This document shows, piece after piece, positions 44,906 to 54,109 of a stretch of DNA of 64,000 bases; the first letter of the stretch is position 1; every line of letters starts with the position of its first letter. A program made the translations under genes and the position numbers. The notes under the pieces are model-generated. The model saw only the letters and a list, made by a program, of their open reading frames with translations. It did not search any database and was not told the DNA's origin. The stretch spans positions 207,945 to 271,944 of the forward strand of contig JAPPUL010000072.1 of NCBI GenBank assembly GCA_026874595.1. Reading direction: 5' to 3'. Source of the stretch: Sipunculus nudus. Lineage: Eukaryota; Annelida; Sipuncula; Golfingiida; Sipunculidae.

Positions 44906-46045
44906 TTACTTGTGCAAGTCTTTGAGAATATTGTGTAAAGATACAGGAGTATTTGCTTTCTTAGAGTACTCACGAATTAATCTCTTCAAAGTATCTATAG
45001 AAACATCCCGTCTCAGTAAAGGATTCTTTCTATTTAGACTGTAATCTTTGTGCTTGTCAAGAAACTTAAGCGCAAATTTAATTGAAGTTATAGAAACAAA
45101 TACCCCCCCATTATGCTTTAAAACCTGACAAATTCTATCAGCAGAACTAAATATATAAATACCCATAGACTCACTCTCGTTCTTTACCCTCCCCTCACCA
45201 AAAGTAGAAAAAAGCCAATCGCGAATAACAGCTATATCACTACCCTTAAAATAAAACGAAATCGAATTAAGACCTTCAAAATGAGCAGGAATATTAGAAA
45301 AATTTAAAACCAAATAATTTTGAGGCAAATAGTTAGCATCCCCAAATATACTAATAGACTGAGGATAGGAAAGCATGTAGTATCTTTCTTGCAAAGAACT
45401 AATAAGAACTTCAATACGCTTAAGAACCTCTTCCCTAGAAAGTTCAAAAGATAAAGATTTTTTAGATAAAAATGTAATAACTTTATCAAAATCATCATCA
45501 GGAACAAAAACAGAATCCGCTATAGAAGGTGTTCCCTTGTGGAACACAAAATAGGTATAATAAGAATACCCAACCTTCCGATATGATACAGATAGCGTCT
45601 GATAGCCTTTACTAAGTAATGCCCTTTTGAAAAAAAAAGACTTTTTAAGCTTTGTCAAAATATAAAAAACAGGTTCATCCAAAGTTACAAACTTATTATA
45701 AAATGCAACGAAGTTATCTTTTTCAAGCATATAAGAAGATTTTATAACCTTAGAATTTATAACCGCCTCAAGCCTCTTTGAAGCTTTATCTTGCAAAGCC
45801 TTAGAAAAACGCAATGATGATAAATTAAAATTATTCCTCATGCCATTTGCAAACTCAAAAAGCTTATCCTCCTCAGAAGATGCTTTTTTAGCCGGAATCA
45901 AAATCATAGGATGCTTAGGCAGTTTAGAAGGTAGCGCATAAACAGAATTATAAGAAAAAATAGAAATATAAATAAATCCAAGAATAAAGCTAATAAAGTT
46001 TAAAAACAAATCTCTAAATAAAACTAAACGCCAAAACCAAAACAT
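44906..46045 (-). CDS. Hypothetical secreted protein, 379 aa, possibly CAP-like at N-terminus
   Basis: An N-terminal hydrophobic segment (NFISFILGFIYISIFSYN) precedes mature sequence. Residues ~65-175 (FEFANGMRNNFNLSSLRFSKALQDKA and VGYSYYTYFVF) have the 'N.mR...gL..L..s..L...A' and 'vG......y.vf' phrases of CAP/SCP domains, but the catalytic His residues are not clear. The second half has no recognisable motif. Unlike most of its neighbours it is on the minus strand. It overlaps no other gene and ends one base after the DUF2064 stop. Confidence 0.45.
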   Translation of the reverse strand: MFWFWRLVLFRDLFLNFISFILGFIYISIFSYNSVYALPSKLPKHPMILIPAKKASSEEDKLFEFANGMRNNFNLSSLRFSKALQDKASKRLEAVINSKVIKSSYMLEKDNFVAFYNKFVTLDEPVFYILTKLKKSFFFKRALLSKGYQTLSVSYRKVGYSYYTYFVFHKGTPSIADSVFVPDDDFDKVITFLSKKSLSFELSREEVLKRIEVLISSLQERYYMLSYPQSISIFGDANYLPQNYLVLNFSNIPAHFEGLNSISFYFKGSDIAVIRDWLFSTFGEGRVKNESESMGIYIFSSADRICQVLKHNGGVFVSITSIKFALKFLDKHKDYSLNRKNPLLRRDVSIDTLKRLIREYSKKANTPVSLHNILKDLHK

Positions 46046-46335
46046 AAATAAAATATACGGAACGATCTACAAATAATGTGAGTGTTTAAAACAAAAAAGA
46101 ATAAATAGAATTAATAAATAGAATTAAAAACAATTAAAAACAATTAAAAACAATTTATTAAAGTATATTTGGCGCTCTATAAAAAAATGTAGATTATATA
46201 AAAGATTATATAATTAATATACTCTTAATATACTCTTAATCAATAGAAGGATTTTTAAAACCTACTAAGAGAAACAGTATATAAAATCTTAAGAATATCA
46301 AATGTTTAAGAAATAGTTAGTAAACTATAATAGTC
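46046..46335. other. Intergenic region with short AT repeats
   Basis: Divergent promoters must lie here. AATAAATAGAATT and AATTAAAAACA are each repeated two or three times (46100-46155), and ATACTCTTAAT is repeated at 46219-46242. I see no RNA gene. Confidence 0.5.
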
Positions 46336-48222
46336 ATGGAAAAACAGGATATAGATAAAGAAATAGATAAAGTGCAAAATCCACAAACAAACAAACAAAA
46401 AACAAAAAACAACAAACAACAAAAAATAGACAGCAAGATACTAAAACTAATTTGGCAGCTTATAACCCCTCATAAATATAAACTTATCCTGTCAATAGCC
46501 ATACTCCTTATAAGCAAGGGACTATTAGTATTTATCCCAATAGGTATAAAGTTTGGTGTAGATATCTTAATTCAAAAACCCATAGAAGTTAACCTATTTG
46601 GACAACAAATATACTACTCAAACACTCTAAGCTTATACAACATAGGCTCACTCCTATTTGCAATACTCCTAGCCCAATATATAGCAACATATATTCAAAT
46701 ATACCTAACAAATAAAGTCGGCCTTGAAATGATGCGTCAACTAAGAGAACAGGTATTTCAACATACAATAAACCAATCAATAAAATTTTATAACAAAAAT
46801 AGAATAGGACTACTCCTAACACGCATAGTTCACGACATACAAACACTAAATGAACTATTTGTAACAGGTATCCCAACAATATTTGGTGACCTCTTTCTAG
46901 TCCTAAGCATATTAGTTATGTCCTTTTTCCTAGATTTTAAACTAGCTCTAGTAAGCCTCGTCACACTCCCATTCCTATACCTAGGCATGATGATATTTAA
47001 ACGATATTCAAGAAAATCATTCCTAGCCATAAGAACAAAATTAGCTAATATGAATGCATTCTTACAATCAGCCGTAAGCGGTATAAAAATAGTCCAATCA
47101 TTTAATCGACAAGCCAAAATGTATCGAATATTTACAAGACTACAAAAAAACTATTTCCTCGAATACTTACGCACAGTTAAAATCTATTCTTACTACTTCC
47201 CCGTACTAGACTCATTCAGCGTCCTGTCTCGTGTGTTTATAATCTTATTTGGCTCCTACTGGATTTACACCGGCAGCAGCGACATTGCAAGCCTAATTGC
47301 ATTCCTTTTCTTCTCGCAAATGTTCTTCCACCCACTAAGAGAATTAAGCGATCAATATAGCGTCCTACAATCAGCTCTAGCATCAGGCGAGAAGATTTTC
47401 GGACTCCTTAATACAGACGAAAAAATCCCAGAAGGAAACTACAACCCATATATATCTAACTCAAACTCAAAAGCAGATCCCAAAACCGGAATGCAAGGGC
47501 AAATAACATTTGAAAATGTACGCTTTTCATATGACGAAGACACAAAAGTCTTAAAAAATATAAACTTCCAAGTAAATGCAGGTGAGAAAATCGCACTAGT
47601 CGGACTTACAGGTTGCGGCAAAAGCACTATAGTAAATCTAATAAGCAGAATGTATGACAACTTCACCGGAGAAATAAAAATAGACGGAATATCAATCCGG
47701 GAATATAAAAAATCAGCTCTCCGAAAAAGCATAGCATATATGCTACAAGACATTTATATTTTCTCTCAAACCGTAAAGGAAAACATAAGCTTATTTAATA
47801 AAGATATTAAAGAAGAACAGATAATAGAAGCAGCAAAAACGGTCAAAGCCAATAACTTTATAGAAAAACTTGACAAAAAATATGAAACACAGCTTGGCGA
47901 ACACGGAACAGGAATATCATACGGAGAAACTCAACTACTTGCATTCTGCCGAGTAGGCCTACAAAACGCTAAAATAATTGTACTTGACGAAGCCACCTCC
48001 AATATAGATTATCAAACAGAAAAACTAATCCAAGAAAACATCTCAGAAGTCCTAAAAGATAAAACAGCTATAGTAATTGCACACAGACTCTCAACAATAA
48101 AACGTATGGATAGAATAATAGTTCTACATGAAGGACAAGTCGCAGAAGAGGGTACCCATAACCAGCTAATGGCAGCAAACGGATTATATAAAAAGTTATA
48201 CCTACTACAATTCCAAGAGTAA
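46336..48222 (+). CDS. ABC exporter with fused membrane and ATPase domains (MsbA-like)
   Basis: A half-transporter of 628 aa. A Gln/Lys-rich start is followed by about six membrane helices (residues ~50-350) and an ATPase domain with Walker A (GLTGCGKSTI), the Q-loop LQDIYIF, a divergent signature GISYGETQLL where LSGGQ is usual, Walker B (IIVLDEATS) and the H-loop AHRLSTI. It belongs to the MsbA/multidrug/lipid group. The signature loss resembles subfamilies with 'SVG(E/Q)RQLI'. It stands alone and its partner or substrate is unknown. Unlike the genes to its left, the coding strand is C-rich. Confidence 0.93.
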   Translation: MEKQDIDKEIDKVQNPQTNKQKTKNNKQQKIDSKILKLIWQLITPHKYKLILSIAILLISKGLLVFIPIGIKFGVDILIQKPIEVNLFGQQIYYSNTLSLYNIGSLLFAILLAQYIATYIQIYLTNKVGLEMMRQLREQVFQHTINQSIKFYNKNRIGLLLTRIVHDIQTLNELFVTGIPTIFGDLFLVLSILVMSFFLDFKLALVSLVTLPFLYLGMMIFKRYSRKSFLAIRTKLANMNAFLQSAVSGIKIVQSFNRQAKMYRIFTRLQKNYFLEYLRTVKIYSYYFPVLDSFSVLSRVFIILFGSYWIYTGSSDIASLIAFLFFSQMFFHPLRELSDQYSVLQSALASGEKIFGLLNTDEKIPEGNYNPYISNSNSKADPKTGMQGQITFENVRFSYDEDTKVLKNINFQVNAGEKIALVGLTGCGKSTIVNLISRMYDNFTGEIKIDGISIREYKKSALRKSIAYMLQDIYIFSQTVKENISLFNKDIKEEQIIEAAKTVKANNFIEKLDKKYETQLGEHGTGISYGETQLLAFCRVGLQNAKIIVLDEATSNIDYQTEKLIQENISEVLKDKTAIVIAHRLSTIKRMDRIIVLHEGQVAEEGTHNQLMAANGLYKKLYLLQFQE

Positions 48223-48296
48223 TTACATATAAAATACGATAATAAACAAAACCCTCTTATAAATTTAGGATTAGATAATTATATAAAATCGATAAA

Positions 48297-48567
48297 GAAG
48301 CAAAAGTAAACAAAAGAAAACAAAAGAAAGCAAAAGAAAGCAAAAGTAGGCAAAAAGAGGCAAAAATAGGCAAAAAGAGCAAAAGTAGGCAAAAAGAGGC
48401 AAAAGTAGGCAAAAAGAGGCAAAAGAAAGCAAAAGAAAGCAAAAGTAGGCAAAAAGAGGCAAAAGTAGGCAAAAAGAGGCAAAAGTAGGCAAAAAGAGGC
48501 AAAAGTAGGCAAAAAGAGGCAAAAGTAGGCAAAAAGAGGCAAAAGTAGGCAAAAAGAGGCAAAAAGG
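48297..48567. repeat. 20-bp tandem repeat array
   Basis: About 13 imperfect copies of a 20-base unit, GTAGGCAAAAAGAGGCAAAA, with degenerate copies (GAAAGCAAAA) on the left. Because 20 is not a multiple of 3, each minus-strand frame reads the same 20-residue hydrophobic period, open in all three frames. It lies just before the CPBP protease gene. I do not regard the frames as genes. Confidence 0.95.
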
Positions 48568-48571
48568 CAAA

Positions 48572-49567
48572 GTGGACCTTCTACAAAGCACATCGGATAA
48601 AGAAATAGTAATAAGACTCTATTATCTACTACGCATAATTTTAATACTTGCAGGCTTTATAATATTCCTCACATGGCATAAAAACTATTGGACAGGTTTG
48701 CAAGCTAAAAATAAAACTAAACATCAAAAACAGCTTTCCCCTCAAACATCTTTACAAATAGAAAAACCTATAGAAAAGCTAATACTATTACTTAGCCTTA
48801 TAATGCTTTTGATGGTATTGCCAAAAGCTCTACTCTCCCTAGCCCAAAATATAGCAGGAGAAGGAGTACAAGCGTTTGCAAGTAAATATAAGATAGTCCA
48901 AATAGTTTATTTAGTTACAGTATGCGTTGAACTTGTCCTAATAAAGCTCATAATCCTAAAAGACACCAACATAAGCATACGAGAATATATATTCTCGTAT
49001 TTGTTAAGAACGGATATTAAACATATTCAAAGAGTAGAAGGAAAAAAGGAGGGCAAAATACCAACAAGAGGGGTAGCAATAATAATTAAAGGACTTTGCC
49101 TAAGCAGCTTTGTCGCAGGTGTTTTGACTTATTTAAACAGTTTCCTTTATGAAATATATAAAAATATTAACAAAGAGAAACTAACTCGACTACAAGAATA
49201 CGATAGTAAAGATTATTTGTCAAAGATATTTATAAAAGGTGGCGGCATCGAACAAATATTAGACCCAGAAGTATTTTTGTATGTAATTATAATAATCCTA
49301 ATAGCCCCAATAATTGAAGAGATATTATTTCGAGGAACAGTTTTAGGTGTTCTATTAAATCATATGAGCTTTATTAAAGCCAATATAATAACAGCTTTAT
49401 TATTTGCTCTCATACATTTTAATATATATCTAATAATCCCGTTAATCGGTTTAGGATACGTGCTTGGACTTAGTTACGAAAAAGCCAAAACTTTATATGT
49501 CCCAATTCTGGTCCACTCATTATGGAATCAATTAAACATAGCAACATACATATTGCTATACACTTAA
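48572..49567 (+). CDS. CPBP-family intramembrane metalloprotease
   Basis: About seven or eight hydrophobic segments are seen. The three CPBP (Abi/CAAX) motifs are APIIEEILFRG (Glu249-Glu250 and Arg254), FALIHFN (His282) and LVHSLWN (His315). Family members include CAAX prenyl proteases, bacteriocin-immunity and sensor-activation proteins. The start is GTG at 48572, directly after the 20-bp repeat array with no clear ribosome site, so a later start is possible. The substrate is unknown. Confidence 0.85.
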   Translation: MDLLQSTSDKEIVIRLYYLLRIILILAGFIIFLTWHKNYWTGLQAKNKTKHQKQLSPQTSLQIEKPIEKLILLLSLIMLLMVLPKALLSLAQNIAGEGVQAFASKYKIVQIVYLVTVCVELVLIKLIILKDTNISIREYIFSYLLRTDIKHIQRVEGKKEGKIPTRGVAIIIKGLCLSSFVAGVLTYLNSFLYEIYKNINKEKLTRLQEYDSKDYLSKIFIKGGGIEQILDPEVFLYVIIIILIAPIIEEILFRGTVLGVLLNHMSFIKANIITALLFALIHFNIYLIIPLIGLGYVLGLSYEKAKTLYVPILVHSLWNQLNIATYILLYT

Positions 49568-49721
49568 AAACTTGATAAATAGTGCTAAATAGTGCTAAAT
49601 AGTAAAAAAGAAATACTCATCTCAAAGTAAAAAGATGGCGAATTTCATATACGATAGCTTATTATAATAAAATCTTGTGTGGGTAATTAATGAGTAGCAA
49701 AGAAAAAGCGAGGGTAAAAAG

Positions 49722-50426
49722 ATGCGCACAATAATATCGCTTGAGGCATCAGATCTAATGGAGAGTTACCGAAAGGCATTAGTTGAAGCAGGAATATATG
49801 TTTTTAACGCAAGCGAGGAGAAAGATTTAAAAGAGATGGTTAAGGAGTATGAGGCAACCAGCGTCTTACTCGATATAGATTTTAGAGAATATCAAAATAT
49901 AAGTTATCTTAAAGAATTTATAAAAGAGCACCAAAACATATATATCCTTGTAGTAACGAATAACAGAAGCTATAGCCTATTAAAGGAGCTTAATGATGCA
50001 AAAGTGTATGGGATAATAAGTAAAAATGATACTGTTGAAGTCCAAATACAAAAGATAAAGCAGATATTAAGGCGGCTTAGCAAGGGATTGGAAAAGAATC
50101 GCCGACAAAACATACGAGTAAAACCATCTAAAGAAGAGCATAACATATGTGCGATGCGGGGATTTGCTATGGATACTGTATATTACAGCAGAATAGAGAA
50201 CATAAGTATAAGTGGTATATCATTCATGTTTATGGGAGAGCAACCTAAAGAGAGTATAATCTATCCAGGAAAGGGGGTAGAATTAAAAATGGAACTCGGA
50301 AACGAATCATTTGAGGTGCTAGCGCATATATTAAAACGCAGTGGACAGAGTGGGGTTTGTGTTTTTAAAGAATTTAAGGGCAACAGTAAAAACGATTTAT
50401 TCCAATATTTATTAAATCAGTTATAA
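49722..50426 (+). CDS. REC-like plus PilZ domain protein (c-di-GMP effector)
   Basis: Residues 1-115 look like a degenerate response-regulator receiver: SVLLDIDF (Asp51) and VYGIISKND (Lys101) are in the right places. From 126 a PilZ domain follows with the c-di-GMP-binding pattern NRRQNIRVKPS (R127/R128...R132) and ENISISGISF (N160, S162, S164, G165). It likely acts on motility or envelope output in response to c-di-GMP. AAAAAGATG spacing before the start is weak. It precedes pheA by about 190 bases and has its own unit. Confidence 0.82.
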   Translation: MRTIISLEASDLMESYRKALVEAGIYVFNASEEKDLKEMVKEYEATSVLLDIDFREYQNISYLKEFIKEHQNIYILVVTNNRSYSLLKELNDAKVYGIISKNDTVEVQIQKIKQILRRLSKGLEKNRRQNIRVKPSKEEHNICAMRGFAMDTVYYSRIENISISGISFMFMGEQPKESIIYPGKGVELKMELGNESFEVLAHILKRSGQSGVCVFKEFKGNSKNDLFQYLLNQL

Positions 50427-50544
50427 ATTCTAAAGCATCTTTAATTAGAGCAAGAATAAGCAGCTAATTCAGATAGGAAAAAGCAGGCATAAACTCATAA
50501 AATATAAAACAATAAATATGAAAAAATTATAAAAAAAATAAGCA

Positions 50545-50573
50545 TTGACAAAGTACTAAAAAATAGTTATAAT
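50545..50573 (+). promoter_or_regulatory. Consensus sigma-70 promoter of pheA
   Basis: TTGACA (50545-50550), 17-base spacer, TATAAT (50568-50573): a perfect consensus promoter, the strongest in the window. A leader of about 45 bases precedes the pheA start. GCAGGC occurs twice in it (around 50587 and 50606). Confidence 0.85.
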
Positions 50574-50624
50574 TGACATCAACCACGCAGGCCAATAGGC
50601 TACAAGCAGGCTGTGAGGAGAGAC

Positions 50625-51728
50625 TTGCCGGACATAGTACAAAAAATAAAGACATACAGAGAACAAATAGACCGTCTTGATGAGCAGTTGTTAAGCTTAT
50701 TAAATAAGCGTGCGGAGTGTGCTCAAAAAATAGGGCAACTTAAGGGGGATGACGGGCAAACAATATATAAGCCAGAACGAGAGCAACAGATAATAGCAAG
50801 ACTCCAAGAGCAAAATAAAGGAAAGGCATTCCCAGGTCCTGCAATAGAGGCAGTATACGGCGAGATAATATCTGCGATAAGAAGCCTTGAACAAGAGTTA
50901 AAAGTCGGCTATCTAGGACCTGAGGGTTCATATACTCATCTTGCCTGTATAAAACAATTCGGTACATCAACAAAAGCCAAAGCCATCTCAAGTATAGATG
51001 ATATATTTAAAGAAGTGGAGCTTGGACAACTAGATTACGGAGTAGTCCCAGTTGAAAATTCACATGGAGGCATTGTTCATTATACCTTAGATAAATTTAT
51101 ATATTCAGACCTAAAGATATGTGCAGAACGTTATATGAATATAGAGCATTGTCTTTTAAGCAATGTAGGAAACTTAAGTAAGATAAAACGTATTTATGGA
51201 CACAGTCAATCATTCACGCAGTGCAGAATATGGCTTAATAACAGTTTACCTAATGTAGAAAAAATAGAAACAAGTAGTAATTCAAAAGGTGTTAGCTTGG
51301 TAGAGTGGGATAAGTATTCTGCTGCTATAGGTAGTGAGGTAGCAGGAAAGGTATATCAAGTTGAAGTCCTTGAAAAAGGCATACAGGATACAAAACCTAA
51401 CATAACGAGATTCCTAATAATAGGAACAAAAGACCAACAAACAGAAGAAGCTCCAAGAGCTTACAAAACCTCATTAATCTGTACGATAAATGATAAAGTC
51501 GGTGCGTTAACTGATATATTAGAACCATTCTCCAAAAGAAAAATAAATTTAACAAAAATAGAATCAAGACCAAGTGGCCTAAAAGCATGGGACTACATAT
51601 TTTTTATAGATATTGAAGGATCAAGCCAAAATCAAAATATAATTGAAAGCATAAAAGAAGTTGAGAACCAATGCCTAAAAGTAAAGCAAATAGGAAGCTA
51701 TCAAAAAGGAGTATATCCAAAAAACTAA
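50625..51728 (+). CDS. pheA: Bifunctional chorismate mutase/prephenate dehydratase (PheA)
   Basis: Residues ~5-90 form an AroQ chorismate mutase: YREQIDRLDEQLLSLLNKRAE, ERE..I..L at KPEREQQIIARLQEQN, GPAIEAVYGEIISA. The prephenate dehydratase follows (VGYLGPEGSYTHLA, VPVENSHGGIVHYTLD, IYGHSQSFTQCR, NITRFLIIG), and a C-terminal ACT domain (SLICTINDKVGALTDILEPF, NLTKIESRPSG) gives Phe feedback. TTG at 50625 has GAGGAGA just upstream; GTG 50613 is the alternative. It begins the aromatic amino acid run pheA-aroF-tyrA. Confidence 0.96.
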   Translation: MPDIVQKIKTYREQIDRLDEQLLSLLNKRAECAQKIGQLKGDDGQTIYKPEREQQIIARLQEQNKGKAFPGPAIEAVYGEIISAIRSLEQELKVGYLGPEGSYTHLACIKQFGTSTKAKAISSIDDIFKEVELGQLDYGVVPVENSHGGIVHYTLDKFIYSDLKICAERYMNIEHCLLSNVGNLSKIKRIYGHSQSFTQCRIWLNNSLPNVEKIETSSNSKGVSLVEWDKYSAAIGSEVAGKVYQVEVLEKGIQDTKPNITRFLIIGTKDQQTEEAPRAYKTSLICTINDKVGALTDILEPFSKRKINLTKIESRPSGLKAWDYIFFIDIEGSSQNQNIIESIKEVENQCLKVKQIGSYQKGVYPKN

Positions 51729-51913
51729 ATATAAAAAACTAAATATAAAGAAAGCATATAAAAAAGCATAAACTCCACAATGAGAACAAGCTTTCACCAA
51801 AAGCTATATTTAAGTAATCTAGAATAAAACATAAATAAACAAAGCAAAAAAAAAGATAAGCAAAAGAATATAAGTAAAAAAGAATATAAAATATAAATAA
51901 AAAGGATTAAAAG

Positions 51914-52927
51914 ATGATCATAGTATTAAAACCAGACATAAAAGATGATGAAATACAACATATAGTAAATAAAGTAGAGGAGCTAGGATTAAAAACATCT
52001 ATATCAAAAGGCGAAGAAAGGTCAATAATAGGGGTGATAGGAGATGAGAGAAAACTAGAGAATAAACCTATTGAACTTATAGCAGGAGTAGAAAAGGTAA
52101 TGCCGGTATTAAAGCCCTATAAACTAGCCAGTCGAGAATTCCACCCAGAGCCAACTGAAGTAAAAGTAGGAACGGGAAAGATAGGAGGAAATGAACTATG
52201 CATAATAGCAGGCCCTTGTACAGTAGAAACAGAAGAGCAAACAGTAAAAACAGCTAAGCAAGTAAAGCTATCTGGAGCAACGATATTGCGAGGCGGAGCC
52301 TTTAAACCAAGAACATCTCCATATACCTTTCAAGGACACGGAGAAGACGGACTAAAGATACTATCAACAGCACGAGAGGAAACAGGACTTTCCATATGTA
52401 CAGAGGTAATGGACACACGAGATGTTGAATTAGTCTATAAATATTCAGATATCCTCCAGATAGGAACAAGAAACATGCAAAACTTTAACTTATTATTAGA
52501 AGTAGGCAAAACAGACAAACCGATACTATTAAAACGCGGGATGAGCGCAACAATAAAAGAATGGCTAATGAGCTGTGAATATGTAATGTCGCAAGGCAAC
52601 GAGAAAGTGATACTGTGTGAGAGGGGAATAAGGACCTTTGAAACTAGTGTAAGAAACACACTGGACGTATCGGCAGTGCCGGTAGTAAAGGATAATAGTC
52701 ACTTGCCGATAATAGTGGATCCGAGTCACGCATGCGGGTATAGAGAATACGTAGGAGCAATAGCGAAAGCAGGGATAGCGTGTGGAGCAGATGGTCTTTT
52801 AATAGAAGTCCATCATGAACCCGAGGAAGCACTTGTTGACGGACGACAAAGCTTATCCCCAGAGCAATTTGCAAACTTGATGAAAGATTTGCGTAAGGTA
52901 GCTCATGCAGTAGGTCGGGATATGTAG
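51914..52927 (+). CDS. aroF: 3-deoxy-7-phosphoheptulonate synthase (DAHP synthase, type I-beta)
   Basis: First enzyme of the shikimate pathway. An N-terminal ferredoxin-like domain (MIIVLKPDIKDDEIQHIV) of about 65 residues precedes the TIM-barrel: IIAGPCTVETEEQ, LRGGAFKPRTSPYTFQG, QIGTRNMQNFNLL, RGMSATIKEWL, ILCERGIRTFET, and VDPSHACGYREYV. This is the I-beta (AroA_G) subgroup seen in Thermotoga and many Gram-positives. The N-terminal domain mediates allosteric inhibition. It precedes tyrA by 50 bases. Confidence 0.95.
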   Translation: MIIVLKPDIKDDEIQHIVNKVEELGLKTSISKGEERSIIGVIGDERKLENKPIELIAGVEKVMPVLKPYKLASREFHPEPTEVKVGTGKIGGNELCIIAGPCTVETEEQTVKTAKQVKLSGATILRGGAFKPRTSPYTFQGHGEDGLKILSTAREETGLSICTEVMDTRDVELVYKYSDILQIGTRNMQNFNLLLEVGKTDKPILLKRGMSATIKEWLMSCEYVMSQGNEKVILCERGIRTFETSVRNTLDVSAVPVVKDNSHLPIIVDPSHACGYREYVGAIAKAGIACGADGLLIEVHHEPEEALVDGRQSLSPEQFANLMKDLRKVAHAVGRDM

Positions 52928-52978
52928 AAATCGTGGATAAAGATTAAAGACTAAAGAAGGGACTAAAGAGAAAATAGA

Positions 52979-53920
52979 TTGATAAGTGTTCAAAGGGATA
53001 TAATATTGGAAGCAGGACAAGCAGCAGTCAAGAAGGTAAGCATAATAGGGGTTGGTTTATTGGGAGGATCGTTAGCAAAGGCTATAAAAAGCGAATATGA
53101 AGTTGAGGTAATAGGTATAGGACGTAATCAGGAGGCATTACAAGAGTGTGTATCGAAAGGTATTATAAGTCGATATGCCTTAGATTATAAAGAGGGTGTG
53201 GAGGACTCAGATATAGTTATAATTGCAACGCCTGTACAAACTATAGTGCCCATATACAAAAAAATATTGCCCTATCTGAACTCTAATGTAGTAGTAACAG
53301 ATGTAGGGTCGACAAAAGTCGAAATATTAAATGAAATATCCAATATGGGAAAGAAAGCTAAAGAATTGTTTATAGGCTCACATCCGATGGCAGGAGGAGA
53401 ACAAGAAGGATATAAATACTCTAACGAAGAATTATATAAAGAAAGTGTGATATTGGTTATAAAGGAGAAACATACAAACTCAACCAAACTAAAGCAAATA
53501 AAAAGCTTGTGGGAAAAAGTCGGAGGAAACGTATGCATATTAGACAAAGAAGAGCATGATAAAATAGTCTCTCTAACAAGTCATCTCCCGCATATAATAT
53601 CAAGCTGCCTGTCGTTCACACTATTACATAGTCTCGCCTTTGAAAAAGGTATAAAAGAAGGTATATTTGGTAAGGGATTACTAGACACAACTCGCATATC
53701 AATGGGCGAAGTAACAATGTGGAACGATATAATAAAGACCAATAGAGAAAATATATTGGAAGGAATAAAAGTATTTAAAGATAGTATAGAAGTGTTAAAA
53801 GGCTTAATAGAGCGGATGGAAGAGGATAAGTTAAAAATATACTTATCAATGGGACGTGGATGGCGTAAAGGAATTGAGATATTTGGACAGCAGCAGGATA
53901 GTCAGGAAACTAGTTGCTAA
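52979..53920 (+). CDS. tyrA: Prephenate dehydrogenase (TyrA)
   Basis: The NAD-binding start is VSIIGVGLLGGSLAKAI. DIVIIATPVQTIVPI, VTDVGSTKVEI, IGSHPMAGGEQEGY, SLTSHLPHIIS and LLDTTRISMGEVTMW cover the catalytic domain, including His in GSHPMAG and TSHLPH. There is no ACT domain. The TTG start at 52979 gives ~19 extra residues before VKKVSIIG; a closer start is possible. The order recalls leptospiral pheA-...-tyrA-aroA-cmk-rpsA, but no aroA or cmk lies between tyrA and rpsA here. Confidence 0.93.
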   Translation: MISVQRDIILEAGQAAVKKVSIIGVGLLGGSLAKAIKSEYEVEVIGIGRNQEALQECVSKGIISRYALDYKEGVEDSDIVIIATPVQTIVPIYKKILPYLNSNVVVTDVGSTKVEILNEISNMGKKAKELFIGSHPMAGGEQEGYKYSNEELYKESVILVIKEKHTNSTKLKQIKSLWEKVGGNVCILDKEEHDKIVSLTSHLPHIISSCLSFTLLHSLAFEKGIKEGIFGKGLLDTTRISMGEVTMWNDIIKTNRENILEGIKVFKDSIEVLKGLIERMEEDKLKIYLSMGRGWRKGIEIFGQQQDSQETSC

Positions 53921-54109
53921 ACTCTATAAAATCCACCTTATGTTCAATCTAAAAAAGCTAAATCTAAAAAAAAGCTAAAAGAGAAGAAAGTAGGGAAAAA
54001 GCTAGAAATAAGGAGAAATAAGGAGAAATAAAGTGGGTAGAGCGGGTAGAGCGGGTAAAGTAGTGTAGGAAATAAAATAAAATAGATATGAGAGAAAACA
54101 GTTAAAACA

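Noticed and set aside
48257-48593. Three overlapping ~100-aa hydrophobic open frames on the minus strand
   Set aside because: They are produced by the 20-bp tandem repeat, which reads identically in each frame; no ribosome site, promoter or non-repeat coding sequence supports them.
50574-50624. Attenuator or T-box-like leader before pheA
   Set aside because: Only about 50 bases, with a GCAGGC direct repeat but no leader peptide rich in Phe, no T-box and no terminator hairpin.
54000-54100. Tandem AATAAGGAG / GTAGAGCGG units before rpsA as iterated regulatory sites
   Set aside because: Such slippage repeats occur in most gaps of this window, so no specific function can be claimed.
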